Assembly (NCBI GenBank): GCA_946965045.2
Contig: OX337238.1
Location: forward strand, 3,038,001-3,102,000
From: Epithemia pelagica
Lineage: Eukaryota > Bacillariophyta > Bacillariophyceae > Surirellales > Surirellaceae
Direction: 5' to 3'
Length of the DNA: 64,000 bases
Shown here: piece by piece, positions 23,966-33,965 of the stretch
Layout of the letters: each line of letters begins with the position of its first letter
Numbering within the stretch: position 1 is the stretch's first letter
Position numbers and translations under genes: made by a program
The notes under the pieces: model-generated
Told to the model about the DNA's origin: nothing
The model's database searches: none
What the model saw: the letters and a program-made list of their open reading frames with translations, nothing else

Positions 23966-23991
23966 GAGTGTGGGGTAAACCTGATATTATC
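23966..23991 (+). repeat. Left terminal inverted repeat of the Harbinger-like element
   Basis: Contains GTGGGGTAAACCTGATA. It matches the reverse complement of 27029-27054 except at about two positions. CTG lies immediately outside. Confidence 0.88.
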
Positions 23992-24142
23992 TGATAACAG
24001 AACGTAGATCTATCTATATGGTTTCCATACGTATTGAAAAGATAGGTAGTCATAACAAAGGAGTACAGTCTAACGTAATTAGTGTAGCTAAACCCACCTC
24101 CACCCGGTCTTTCGACCACTACACTTAGCACTACTAGCTAGA

Positions 24143-25037
24143 CTAATCTTCTACTTCGACTTGGAATACATCGAGGTCGTTGTTTTCGATACGAAGCTGG
24201 ACCAAATTTACCACCGCCCCAAAAACCACATTGTGCCATCCAAGGTCACCTCTGTATTTGTCTTTTAGAATGTTGTACCTTTTGAAGTAGCTGTTGACTA
24301 CTTCATGTCGTGCTCTTGCATCAGCCATCATTTTGTCCATAAAGTTGTTGTGTCCAGACGGTGTAATGAAGTATTCTCCACCATCATTGTAGCCTCCATC
24401 TGCAACCATCATTTCCCCTTCATCCACTTTGTCTATGAGCCAATCTCTGCTGATATTGAGGTCTGCCCATGTCCCACAAGGGTATGGGCCATTCCACCAC
24501 ACAATCCACCCAGTGTTGATGCATACTCCAATTTCATAACGCAGCCCAGGTCCCTTGAATTTGTGGGAAAACCACTTAGGGTCAAATGGAGCAGGCTCAA
24601 AAATTCTAAAGTCTGTTCCATCAACAGTAATGAAGCAACATTGTCCTTCTTTTCTTGCATCATATCTATTTTCCCATTTTATCTAAAGAAAACAGGACAA
24701 AGATGGTGAGAATACAATGCTGACAAACTGGTACACGCCGTCCTCATGAACACTTACCAGTACTTACATACTTATGAGCCATCAGCTTTGTCACTATCTT
24801 ACTCCACTTTCTAAAAGTCTTTCTTGTTGTATTTGCAATTGCCACCAGGACATCTTCTGAGGCGTAAACCTTAAGGTAAAGAAGTCCCCACAACAGGTGG
24901 AATGGCTTCCCTCCTCTTGGCAGAAGGTTCTCTATTTCGTCCCACACATGCACACAAAGAGAAGGGGTTAGACTGAAATAGCCTCGAAAAGCTCTATGAA
25001 ACTCATTTGTTGTTGGATTTCCATTCTTCCCCATCAT
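24143..25037 (-). CDS. Harbinger-type DDE transposase
   Basis: Two exons, 25037-24768 and 24682-24143, with an 85-nt phase-0 intron (TAT/GTAAGT ... CTTTAG/ATAAAA); 269 aa. DDE motifs are visible in order: FITVDGTDFRI (first Asp), MVADGGYND (second Asp) and RARHEVVNSYFKRYNIL (Glu, in the RHE.VN..FKR context). LRYEIGVCINTGWIVWWNGP is typical of the DDE_Tnp_4/PIF nuclease. The N-terminus, MMGKNGNPTTNEFHRAF, is short, so an additional upstream exon cannot be excluded. It would cut and join the element ends together with the product of the divergent ORF. Confidence 0.87.
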
Positions 25038-25807
25038 AGGAAGAGCACTTTAAATGAATGTTCCTGCATTCACCTCCATCGTCAGGAATTGTGAGTTTAT
25101 GCAATATTCATGTTGGTGCCCATGCCGTGCAGTGAAGCTAAGTTCCAATGCCAAAACACTATTCCTTTGCGTTCATCAAGAATTTTCGTTATAGTAGTGT
25201 TCGAATTTAATGTATGACTGTCTTTACGTGAACGCCATGGAGTAATCTAAGTACAGAAATGGTCACAGTCACTATTTCTGGGTCACTTGGGTCTGATCCG
25301 GTCAGATCTTGGATCAGACCACTGTATCAGTTTCAGTGATGAGGACCAATATTGAAACATGAATAACTTTTCGCAAGTCTCTCTAGAAACAGTATAGAAG
25401 CGACCCTCTTATTCACTGAAAAAAGAGTTAACTAGATATAACTTAAGCCTAAACATTGCTCATCAACAAGGTCGTCTGGTCTGCCAATGAAAAAGCTGCC
25501 TGGGTCGAAAAAAACGACCTGGGTCGTTTTTTTGCCACCAGACCCAAAGACAACCTACGTAATTAATCCTTATATTTAACCAACCCACAGTTAACTCATT
25601 AAATAAGGAACAAGGAGGTCGGTTCAGTATTGGCATAAGTGCCAATGTCATGGAGAAATCTTCATTTATAAGAATCAGGATCAGACCCGGTCTGATCCTG
25701 GTCAGACCAGAATACCAATTACCCAGTATGCTTTCTTGGTCATAGTTTGGTTTCGCCAAAAAAACCACCCAGGTACTAAACTCCCCAACGTTCATTCCAA
25801 AATTGTT
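25038..25807. promoter_or_regulatory. Divergent promoter region of the transposon, with nested dyads
   Basis: This region lies between the two divergent transposon genes. It contains several inverted repeats built on one motif: GGTCTGATCC / GGATCAGACC at 25290-25299 and 25311-25320, and a nearly perfect 23-nt palindrome at 25677-25699 with AGGATCAGACC arms. A separate hairpin has arms AAAAAAACGACC (25508-25519) and GGTCGTTTTTTT (25522-25533). Binding by the ORF2 product or a role in expression is inference. Confidence 0.55.
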
Positions 25808-26871
25808 ATGACACGCTCCGGTAGGAACTCCCTTGGTGAAGGTCACTTACTCTCTTGGGATTCCAGGACAGCAGACGCTGAGTACCTGGAAGACTTGGTA
25901 AAAAATCGTGCCTTTGCAGCAAGCGCTGCACCAAAGCAAGTGTGGTCTGATCATCCACAGTTCATGAAGTACAAGCTTGAATCATTTCGTACTGCATTGA
26001 ATAAACTCAAAAAAAAATATGGATACCATTTGAGAGATGGCCCAAAGGAACAGGACAGTAAGGTGACCAGCAAGGAAGAGAGTTTCAATCCATTGGAAGA
26101 TGTTGAGGATGATGCAGACGACGACCTTCCCCCTGGTTCTGGTTTGTTTGGGAAGAAGAAGGCACCAGGTGCACCAGGTAAGTCATGGTACGTGATCAAA
26201 ATTGGCGACTTCTTGGTACCTACCTAATGTTCTCTCATCTATTGCTCTTTCTATCTTTCTCTACAGATAAAATTAAGAGTATAGCTATGAATTTGTTACA
26301 AGGAAAAGAGAAAAAAAGGTCTGGAGTCGCCGTTCCAGTTGGTGGTGCTGACCTTGGAGCATTGGAAAACAAGAGAAAGAAGTCAGAAAAGAAGGATATG
26401 ATGAAAGAATGGACGCCCCCTCATGTGCTGACCCAGTGGGTGGATCAGAACAAACAAAAGCATGTGGTTGTAGTGATCAACCTGCCCACTGGGGTTGCGC
26501 ACAGAGATACAAGAAATTGCGACATTGAGGTTGGTGAGTCACAGAAGGAACTGATTGTGAAGATCATTTGGCCTACCAATAGCACAGATGTGGGAGAACT
26601 GTTGAAGCAGTTCTCCCAGGAGTGGATGGAGAAGGATGAAAACATTCGTAAGAAATTGGCTCTAGAAGATGCATTCAATCAATTGAAAGAAAGACAGACT
26701 GATTATGTGAGATCCAAGTTTGTCCTCTCTTTGCCTTTTGCAGTACAGTCAAAGTTTGACTACGAGTTTTTGTTTGACACTATCAATGGATTTCGTGCAC
26801 TGATGGTATTCCTAGACGAACCGGATGCAAAATTCGAGGGTGGAATGCGCCACAAAATGGTGGCCCTTTAG
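25808..26871 (+). CDS. Harbinger second ORF, Myb/trihelix-like DNA-binding protein
   Basis: Two exons, 25808-26177 and 26267-26871, with an 89-nt phase-1 intron (CCAG/GTAAGT ... CTACAG/ATAAAA); 324 aa. The first exon contains a compact helical segment (WSDHPQFMKYKLESFRTALNKL) resembling the Myb/SANT or trihelix fold of ORF2 proteins in PIF/Harbinger elements. An acidic linker (DVEDDADDDLPPG) follows. The second exon is a mixed region (KHVVVVINLPTGVAHRD, KFVLSLPFAVQSKFDYEFLF) of unknown fold. By analogy with known Harbinger systems, this protein would bind element ends and bring the transposase to the nucleus. ATG 25808 is the first in frame. Confidence 0.72.
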
Positions 26872-27028
26872 ATAGCTGTAAAGTGTTCTTGTGTCGCGGT
26901 TGCAAAAACCGGGTGGTGGTGGGGACCGATTACACTATATTTTAAGTTACCTATTATTCTGTTGATCGTATTACTAACCTAGCAATAGCTAACATAGTCG
27001 GTCTGCCTTTCTATGATGAAGTGGGGCT

Positions 27029-27054
27029 GATATTATCAGGTTTACCCCACTCTC
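27029..27054 (-). repeat. Right terminal inverted repeat of the Harbinger-like element
   Basis: Contains TATCAGGTTTACCCCAC, the reverse complement of the left end. It is followed by CTG at 27055-27057. Confidence 0.88.
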
Positions 27055-27057
27055 CTG

Positions 27058-27394
27058 ATATTACCAAGACCAAATGCATGCCATTTATGCGACTGTCCGG
27101 GGACTGGAGTCTCTTTTAGTGTGCGCCACGATTTCTGTGTGAAAAAGCCAATCACCATGAAGATGCCTCTTCGAATTGCTCGAGACTGCGTGCGGCGACA
27201 CTTGGATGTGGACGGTCATGATATTATTTACTTGCCAAACCGAAACAAGAGATACGGAACTGTGGTGCAAGAAGGCCACCCAAGATAGAGAGAGTATGCG
27301 GCGTGTCATCGAAAGATTTTCGCTGGTTTCATAAGTGTACTTGATGGACATCAAGTCCTATACTTCACTCGACTATCCCACAAAATAGAAACAG
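27058..27394. other. Intergenic, 5' flank of DUF2828 copy b
   Basis: A 337-bp stretch between the transposon and the ATG at 27395. No recognisable content. Confidence 0.35.
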
Positions 27395-30324
27395 ATGGAA
27401 GACGTGGCACAAGATCCTTCGCGACTCAAAACGTCAAAGAAGGAATGGGAACTATTGTGCTTTCGTTATAGGTTATGGGTCTTCCAGTTGGATCCTTTCG
27501 CAACAAGCAACAACAGCCGCCACAACAATCAGCAAGACACCACGTTCCATACCATGAAGTAAGTCAAATGCAACGAGATTCTTGTGTGGGGATATTTATT
27601 TCTCTACAGCACTCATTCTTGTTCTATAGGTGTAGCCGTGCACCCAGATTCTTGTGGAATGCGGCCGCTCGTCTCTCCACCTCCTCCGATTTGGGCAAAA
27701 GAGGCATGGCAGCCGTTGGTACAAGTCGTCCCTTCGATTGCCGCTTGGCGCTTCCTTCCGGTCGTCGTGGGCAGCAGGACCTCGTTGTGCGACACGGCAC
27801 CTTACAACATTCACCACCACCATTTCCTCTTCTTGCGTTGAGCCATTCCTTTTGCATGCCACAACGCATTTCTTGTTGTTGGCACTCCAGTACTACTTTT
27901 CCCAACAGTAACGAGAACCACCAGAACCAGAGTCACGACGACGGCAACGATGGCGACACGAACCATGGGCCAACACCCACTGTTGCTGACGACGACGACG
28001 ACGACTACGATGACGACGATGATGACGATGGCTACGATGGTAATGATGGCGACACGGACCATGGGTCAACGACAAGCACCAGTGCATCCACAACCAACTC
28101 CACACCCACTACTGGAGTAGCCCAATTGGGATGGACCGAAAATGGAGCTCTCACCTATTGGGCCACGGGCAGCGCCTGTGTCGATTTGTATTTTGATGTT
28201 GTACCCGGCATATCGGTGAGTCAATTACACGAGTTGCTTCTTCGGGCATGGGATGAAGACCCACATGTCACATTGCAATTGATTGTCCAACTGGGGGATC
28301 CTCGCAAGGGCAAGTCGGATCGCGACAATTTTTATCAAGCCTTGTATTGGTTGTACCAGAAAACGCCCGAGACGGTGGTACTGAATCTACGACCAATCGC
28401 CGAGTTGACATGTTGGAAATCCATTTTGGATTTGCTCGTCTTGGTCGCGTACGGACCAACCGCCTTGGATGATACCAGGTCCCAAGAATCACAACAACGA
28501 CTGGACCGACAGCAACAAGAACACGACACTAGTACACTGCCGTTTCTGGTACGGCAATTTTTTGCTTGTCCAGACTATGTACCGTTGTTCCAACAAGGTG
28601 GATATACCATTCACAATGCCTTTACCCTGGAACCCCTACGCAAAACCAACCAGAAATACCGCAACCACAACAATCCCGGTAAACAACGAATCATCCAATG
28701 GGTGGACAACGACATTCGTGTGGCGTATAAATCCTTTCAAACTGTGTATAATCGCGAGCGTCAAGAGGTAGCACGGGTGCTACGAAAGGAAAAACACAGC
28801 GAACTGAAGCGGCATGCGCAGAGCTTGCTGGAAACGGATCGTGACTATCAACGGTTGTGGAATGCCGTGGCCGACTTGTTTGCTCAGGAATTGAAACACG
28901 ACAAGAAACGATTGGATGAACATTATCAACATCTGAGCAATCGCAATCCCAATTCCACGGACACGTCTACCGAGCCCTTGCCCGTACCGTGGTTTTCGGG
29001 TTTGCCCGCCAAATGGGCCCCCACGATCAAAAACTCGCATGATCGCCGTACCGGAATTGTGAATGGCATTGTCGAACGCTTGTATCCCCCGGCAACCCAT
29101 CAATGGCCGAATGGTACGTACGACGACTATTTGAGTTTTGCTCGTGATTGGTATCGCAAGGAAGTGTCCCGCCAACGTGGTGCGGCGCAAATTCCCGAAC
29201 ATTATATTGGTTCCGGATCGTGGCACTTGGTCAATTACCAACGCATGCCATCGAATTGCCGCTATCTCCATGGACACATTTACGAAAAACACGATACCCA
29301 ACGATATCATGAATACCTCCAAGAGGCCAAGTCGGAAGCACAGGCAGTCTTGATGGCGCAGCAGGAACCAGAGTCGGAAGAGGAGGATAGTGCTCCTACC
29401 ACCTTGTCCAACAAGATCAAGGCAGGTGCCTTGTTGCCTCACAAGATTGTCGAAAAGGCCTTATTGACTCACAACGAGCTGGACAACGATCGCAACAACG
29501 AGGAATCCAGTGCTAGTAGTACTAGCAGCCAGAGTTCGTTGGATGAGGACGAGTCAAATCTGCAATGGCTTCAATTGGTTCAAGATATTCGCAATTCAGG
29601 CGCACTCCCTCCCCGCTCCATGTCTATATGTGATGTGTCGGGATCCATGATTGGTGAACCCATGAATGTGGCCATTGCTTTGTCCTTATTGGTGTCCGAT
29701 TTGGAACCTTTGTCGTCACCTTGGCGGGGCAAGATTGTGTCCTTCTCGGCGAGACCACAATTGTATACTGTCGATCCTCCTTCCTTGAACAATTTGGCAC
29801 CGCGTGCTTTGCAGATTCAAGGTATGGACTGGGGGTCCAATACTAATTTTCAATCCGTCTTCAATCTAATTTTGGAATCGGCGCAGTTTTGGAAGGTTCC
29901 CAGGGAAGAAATGCCCACGACCTTGTTTGTTTTCTCCGACATGGAGTTTGATCAAGCCAGGACTTTCTCCCACCTACAATGGGAAACGGATTATGAACAA
30001 ATCCAATCCAAATATCAACAAGCTGGGTACGATCGAGAGGCCGTTCCACACATTGTATTTTGGAATTTACGACCGTCTCGATCAAAGCCTACATCCAGTA
30101 GTCAGCGAGGTGTCACTCTCTTGAGTGGCTTTGGAGCTGGAATGCTCAAATCCTTCTTGGCTGGACAATGGCAAGATATTACACCCTTTAAACAAATGTT
30201 GGAAGCTCTCCGACCATATCGAGATCACTTGAAATTAGCACCCACGGTAGCAAAATCCTCCAACGACCCTTCAAAACCGAAATCAACAAGGATAGATGCA
30301 ACCGACGCAACTACCATAGTGTAA
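27395..30324 (+). CDS. DUF2828 / vWA-like protein, copy b
   Basis: Two exons, 27395-27558 and 27630-30324, with a 71-nt phase-2 intron (CATGAA/GTAAGT ... TATAG/GTGTAGC); 952 aa. I prefer this model to reading from ATG 27475 through the intron, because splicing from that frame hits a stop, while the MEDVAQDPSRLK frame joins exactly. The core is highly similar to copy a: WTENGALTYWATGSACVDLYF, GKSDRDNFYQALYWLY, SICDVSGSMIGEPM, FVFSDMEFDQA, and the terminal LRPYRDHLKLAPTV. An acidic Asp tract lies upstream of the core. It is inverted relative to copy a. Residues after the intron are Arg/Ser-rich (RCSRAPRFLWNAAARLSTSS) and could serve as a mitochondrial-type presequence, but only if an alternative start is used. 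Confidence 0.85.
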
Positions 30325-30625
30325 ATACCCGATCAAGGGTACTGGAACTCTTTCAAGACCATCACAACAAAACACAAAAGCCTCAAGCCCATAGTATACA
30401 CAGTTGGCATTCGAGACGGTTCATTTATCTAAGTCACATTTCATTTCTATTACTCTCACGAAGAAAATCGTTCGAGAGCTGATGGGTATTCTCGGTTGTG
30501 GGACCACAAGTACAGTGTAGCATATCTCAACTCTCGTCATTGATTGTGCCATATCTAGCAGAATTTCGAGGGCGTATAGTCTCTAGTAGCAGCCCATTGC
30601 ATTGATTATTTTCGACCTGTAGTAA
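30325..30625. other. Convergent 3' flanks
   Basis: A 301-bp stretch between the stops of DUF2828 copy b and Kelch C. AT-rich, nothing recognised. Confidence 0.35.
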
Positions 30626-31948
30626 TCATGAATTTGTTTTTGACATTTGATACGACTCATTTGGCACTTGTTCGCAGAGTCGACGAAAACACCACGTATT
30701 CTTGTCCATCAAGGATAGTGTCTCACAAGAAGGATTCGAAAGGCCACTAAGAATGGCAATACCCTTTGAGTGAACGACCATTGTGCCTTCGTAATGTACC
30801 TCTGCGAATCGTGGGAGTTTCCAGACACGGTTGCGAATTGTATCCCATACGGTCGCTGCCACTTCCACGCTGAGAATAATACAGGATCCCACAGCCACGG
30901 ATGTAATGGAGGTTCCAACCTGTGCGTCTGAAAGATCGACACCCGTGTGAGTTTGCCAAGCACAAGGCGAGAGAAAGACTTGTTGTGCTGTAGTTTCCGT
31001 CGTCTCCTTGTTGTCCCATGGTTGCTGAAACTCCAAAAACTCAACCTCTTTCAGAAAAGCACTCTCACTGCGTCCTCCCACAACAAGGATGCGATGGCCA
31101 ACGATCGCACTTGTAAACCTTGCTCGAGGAACATTCATGGATGGTCCGGCCATGACAATGTGCACAACTGTATCGATAATATCAACCGTGGACAAATAAC
31201 TCCCGTTATGGATTCCACCCATGACGACAATGTAACGATTGTGAACAGCAACAGCCGAACATCCATCTCTTTCCGTAGACAATCGACAAGTCAGGGTCGT
31301 CCATTGGTGGTTCCTGGTAGAGGAACTTGCCGGTGAAACTTGCAACAAGTCTTTAGAATCGATGCGTTCGATACTGTCCAATCGTGCACTTCCATTGTAT
31401 CCTCCCATGACATAGACGCCTCCATTGCATACCACAGCTGCATGAGAGTCTCGATTTTCGCACAAGGGTGGTCCCTCCTGCCACTGCTTGTTTTCTGCTG
31501 CGTTTTCCAAATTCAACAACAACACGGAATTGGTGGTGCCTTGATTCGCGCCTTTGTGTCCTCCCAACACGACGACCATCTGTACATTGGCCTTTTCGGG
31601 ATGATCCAGCACAACGGAGGCATGTAACCAACGGCATTCATCTCCCATTGATAAAGGAGGCCAGTCATGGATCTTCCAGTGTGGCAGCACCGCACTGCTT
31701 GTTGTGTTGTCGCTGCTGTCGGTAAAGACAAGCACCGATTGGAAGGCTTGTTCCTGCAGTGTCAATGCCGGTGTAGGTGATCGGAACAACGCCGTTACGT
31801 TTGTTGAGGAGAGGAAGTGCCATAGGGAATCAAGAATCCATGTCATTGTCACCATGGGTCTCGTTTTCGAGACAGAGAGGAGGTGGATATGGATGGAATT
31901 GCAGAACGCGACTGATGAAAAATGTGGTGCACCGATGTCGAGCGACAT
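30626..31948 (-). CDS. Kelch-repeat protein C
   Basis: Single exon, 440 aa from ATG 31948; an internal Met at 31855 (MVTMTWILDSLWHFL) is an alternative start with a more leader-like sequence. Kelch blades are clear: VVVLGGHKG, VYVMGGYNGSARLDSIERI, NRYIVVMGGIHNGSYLSTVDIIDT, RILVVGGRSES. It lacks the coiled-coil second exon found in B, D, E, F and I, like Kelch A. The block PLSMGDECRWLHASVVL corresponds to the family PPLLGGWR.HASVV. The C-terminal part (SCETLSLMDKNTW) aligns with SSYTLTLMDAKAY of Kelch B just before that gene's intron, so C may have lost the intron and the distal exon. Confidence 0.82.
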   Translation of the reverse strand: MSLDIGAPHFSSVAFCNSIHIHLLSVSKTRPMVTMTWILDSLWHFLSSTNVTALFRSPTPALTLQEQAFQSVLVFTDSSDNTTSSAVLPHWKIHDWPPLSMGDECRWLHASVVLDHPEKANVQMVVVLGGHKGANQGTTNSVLLLNLENAAENKQWQEGPPLCENRDSHAAVVCNGGVYVMGGYNGSARLDSIERIDSKDLLQVSPASSSTRNHQWTTLTCRLSTERDGCSAVAVHNRYIVVMGGIHNGSYLSTVDIIDTVVHIVMAGPSMNVPRARFTSAIVGHRILVVGGRSESAFLKEVEFLEFQQPWDNKETTETTAQQVFLSPCAWQTHTGVDLSDAQVGTSITSVAVGSCIILSVEVAATVWDTIRNRVWKLPRFAEVHYEGTMVVHSKGIAILSGLSNPSCETLSLMDKNTWCFRRLCEQVPNESYQMSKTNS

Positions 31949-32526
31949 GCGCGACGCGCCGGACGATCTCTTTTAAATCAACGTCTAAGTCTAAAAGTAA
32001 TTAAATGCAGTCAATCAGGCGGGCGTGCTGATATGGGATTCGGAGTCATGAGCGAGCAAGACCAGATGCTCTTCCTGCGTGCCATGTGACTGCTTCCGAG
32101 CCAAGCACGCGAGGGGATCTTTATCATCGACAAAACACCCTTTGTCGCGACACACCATAATGATATGGCTTAACACCATTGTCGACCTGTCTAGAAGTGT
32201 CGATTGAAGGGAGAGTCATTTCTCCATGAAAAGACAACAATGGTCACGCCTAAAATCAATAGCCCAGGTGTTTCGATCGATTCTCAAAAGTGGGCGAGTC
32301 GATCAAAAGAGCTCGATACCGCCCGCCCACACACATGGTTGGAACGAAACAAGACATGTACATTTCGTACTATATACCACACGAGCCAGGAAAATGAGGC
32401 TCGCTGGTGTTCTGAATCGCCAGTTTTTATGTATGAAGGGTTGATGAAATGGAACAACAACTCGATCACTGGATCGTTGTCGATTGTCTATACTGTTCCA
32501 GTCTGATTCGCCACGAGTTGGCCCGG
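31949..32526. other. Intergenic, about 0.6 kb
   Basis: This is the 5' flank of Kelch C and the 3' flank of the gene at 32527. Short overlapping ORFs only, none with recognisable content. Confidence 0.35.
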
Positions 32527-33508
32527 TTAACAAAGTCTCGATTGGATGTGACCAGACCACCACACCATGACCAGCCCACACAAAAGAACAAAAAGAATGT
32601 ATCCAGAAACCAAGAGCAGTCCAGCAAGTATCACGAAAGAGGTCCAGCCGCAACTGCTGTGGCTTGGATCCGATGCCCTTGATGTTTGCGCGACTGGATG
32701 GAAACCTGTCATACTCGAGGCGGACGAGGCTTCCCGGTCCAACAAGACGGCCTCCAAAACATGGAGGGGGAAATCAACGCCCCTTAGGAAACGAGGAGGA
32801 CTTGCCCATTGAAGACGAGTCCATTGGCTGGTGTTGGTTGACGGCTTGGTACTTATACCAGTACTCGCGTTTGAGTAGGACGCTCCCGAGTCTGGATGGT
32901 ACTGCGGTTCACGAGTTGCGTAATACGGAGAAAATCGAGGGTCGTAGGCATCACAAGTTTCGGGACATGGATCAAGATCACATGTCCAGTATAGAGATGG
33001 AGGCCTGAGGTCGAGAGACTTCCAGTAGACTTCTTGTTCCTTCCGACAATCAGCAATCCAGTTGTCCAAGGATTGGGTAAAGGCAAAAGATTCAACTAGT
33101 TCCATGTCGGCGCGGTGCTTGTTCTTTTTTGTATCCGTCATAGTTCTTGGAGCAAAAGATAAAGAAGGCAGCAACAAGCAAGGTGAATATAAATTGGCGA
33201 TCCGAAATGCTTAGTTCTATGTATTGCAGAACCTGGGCGAACGATACTTACGAAATGGACAAGTTCGTTCGAGCATTGCTTCTCGGATGGCTTTGACCAT
33301 GTTTTGTAACTCTGTTTGGAACGGTCCGACGACGAGGTTCATACAAAAATCCAGTCGCCTTCATTTCGTTCATGTCTCGTTCCAACTTGTGGACGATTGC
33401 ATCGAACACGAATGGGTCAGCACCTCGGAGGAGCACGGCCGATTGGAGCACTACAACAATTGAGAAGCTTGTTCGGAGAAGGAACGACAATCCAAGGCCC
33501 ATGGTCAT
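32527..33508 (-). CDS. Shortened Cache-type membrane protein lacking vWA
   Basis: Two exons, 33508-33252 and 33145-32527, with a 106-nt phase-2 intron (TTTC/GTAAGT ... CCAAG/AACTATG); 291 aa. It is a paralogue of the gene at 17224-19766. Both have a signal peptide followed by a similar start (FVFDAIVHKLERDMNEM versus FDTTAFDALVAKFETDT), the same phase-2 intron, then ..LDNWIADCRKEQEVYWKSLD and DAYDPRFSPYYA. Where the longer protein continues into vWA, this one jumps to RFLRGVDFPLHVLEAVL, the counterpart of FLGVAGVDVPLQALDAAL, then to a membrane segment (FVILAGLLLVSGYILFVLLC). The whole MIDAS-containing vWA domain is absent. The frame is open, so it may be a functional short form. Confidence 0.72.
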
Positions 33509-33965
33509 AAATGGCAAGAGTTGAAACGAGTCACCAAGAATTGTCCTGCTGAACAAGCAATGCGCGATGGTGACGGTACTTGACTGTTGTCGTTGAGTCT
33601 TGTGTTCTTTCATTCGTGCACACCTGTGGTCATTCGCACTCGATTCAACAGGGCGACTGAGCCTCTTTGTCTTTGGTTCGCAAAAGTCCACGTGGGCCCT
33701 CCAGCTGCAGCGTTGGTACAAAGTATGAGGAGACGCTGCCAAACCGCAGAACTTCTGCATCTCTTAGCTGTGTCAGATTGACTATCAACCATGTGCGTCT
33801 CTGTGCGACTTTGGTATAGTACCTAGCAATCCGGCAAATTGATTCATGGTGAGGTTATGTCCCTCAAAGCACTACAACTTCGGAGAGATCAAACATTTGA
33901 TGAAACAATACCACTGACGAATACTTAGTCTAGGTTATGCCGCTCATCGAATTCGATCGAAAATG
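33509..33965. other. Intergenic, about 0.46 kb
   Basis: This is the 5' flank of the short Cache gene and the 3' flank of the second SecA-like gene. Nothing recognised. Confidence 0.35.

Larger units (their letters stand above)
23966..27054. mobile_element. PIF/Harbinger-like DNA transposon, complete
   Basis: The element is 3,089 bp, bounded by 26-bp terminal inverted repeats with about 24 matching positions and flanked by CTG on both sides (23963-23965 and 27055-27057), a 3-bp target duplication typical of the superfamily. It contains two divergent genes: a DDE transposase (minus, 24143-25037) and a second DNA-binding-type ORF (plus, 25808-26871). Both have one intron with good GT-AG borders and open frames, so the copy may be young or still active. 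It has inserted between the Kelch B gene and the DUF2828 copy b gene. Confidence 0.88.

Noticed and set aside
28780-29442. 220-codon minus-strand ORF in DUF2828 copy b (and its twin at 13991-14689 opposite copy a)
   Set aside because: Conserved only because both lie opposite the conserved DUF2828 frame; no independent motif.
27475-30324. DUF2828 copy b starting at ATG 27475 without an intron
   Set aside because: It reads through a segment with clear GTAAGT and TATAG borders. The spliced model from 27395 keeps phase and matches the intron phase of copy a.
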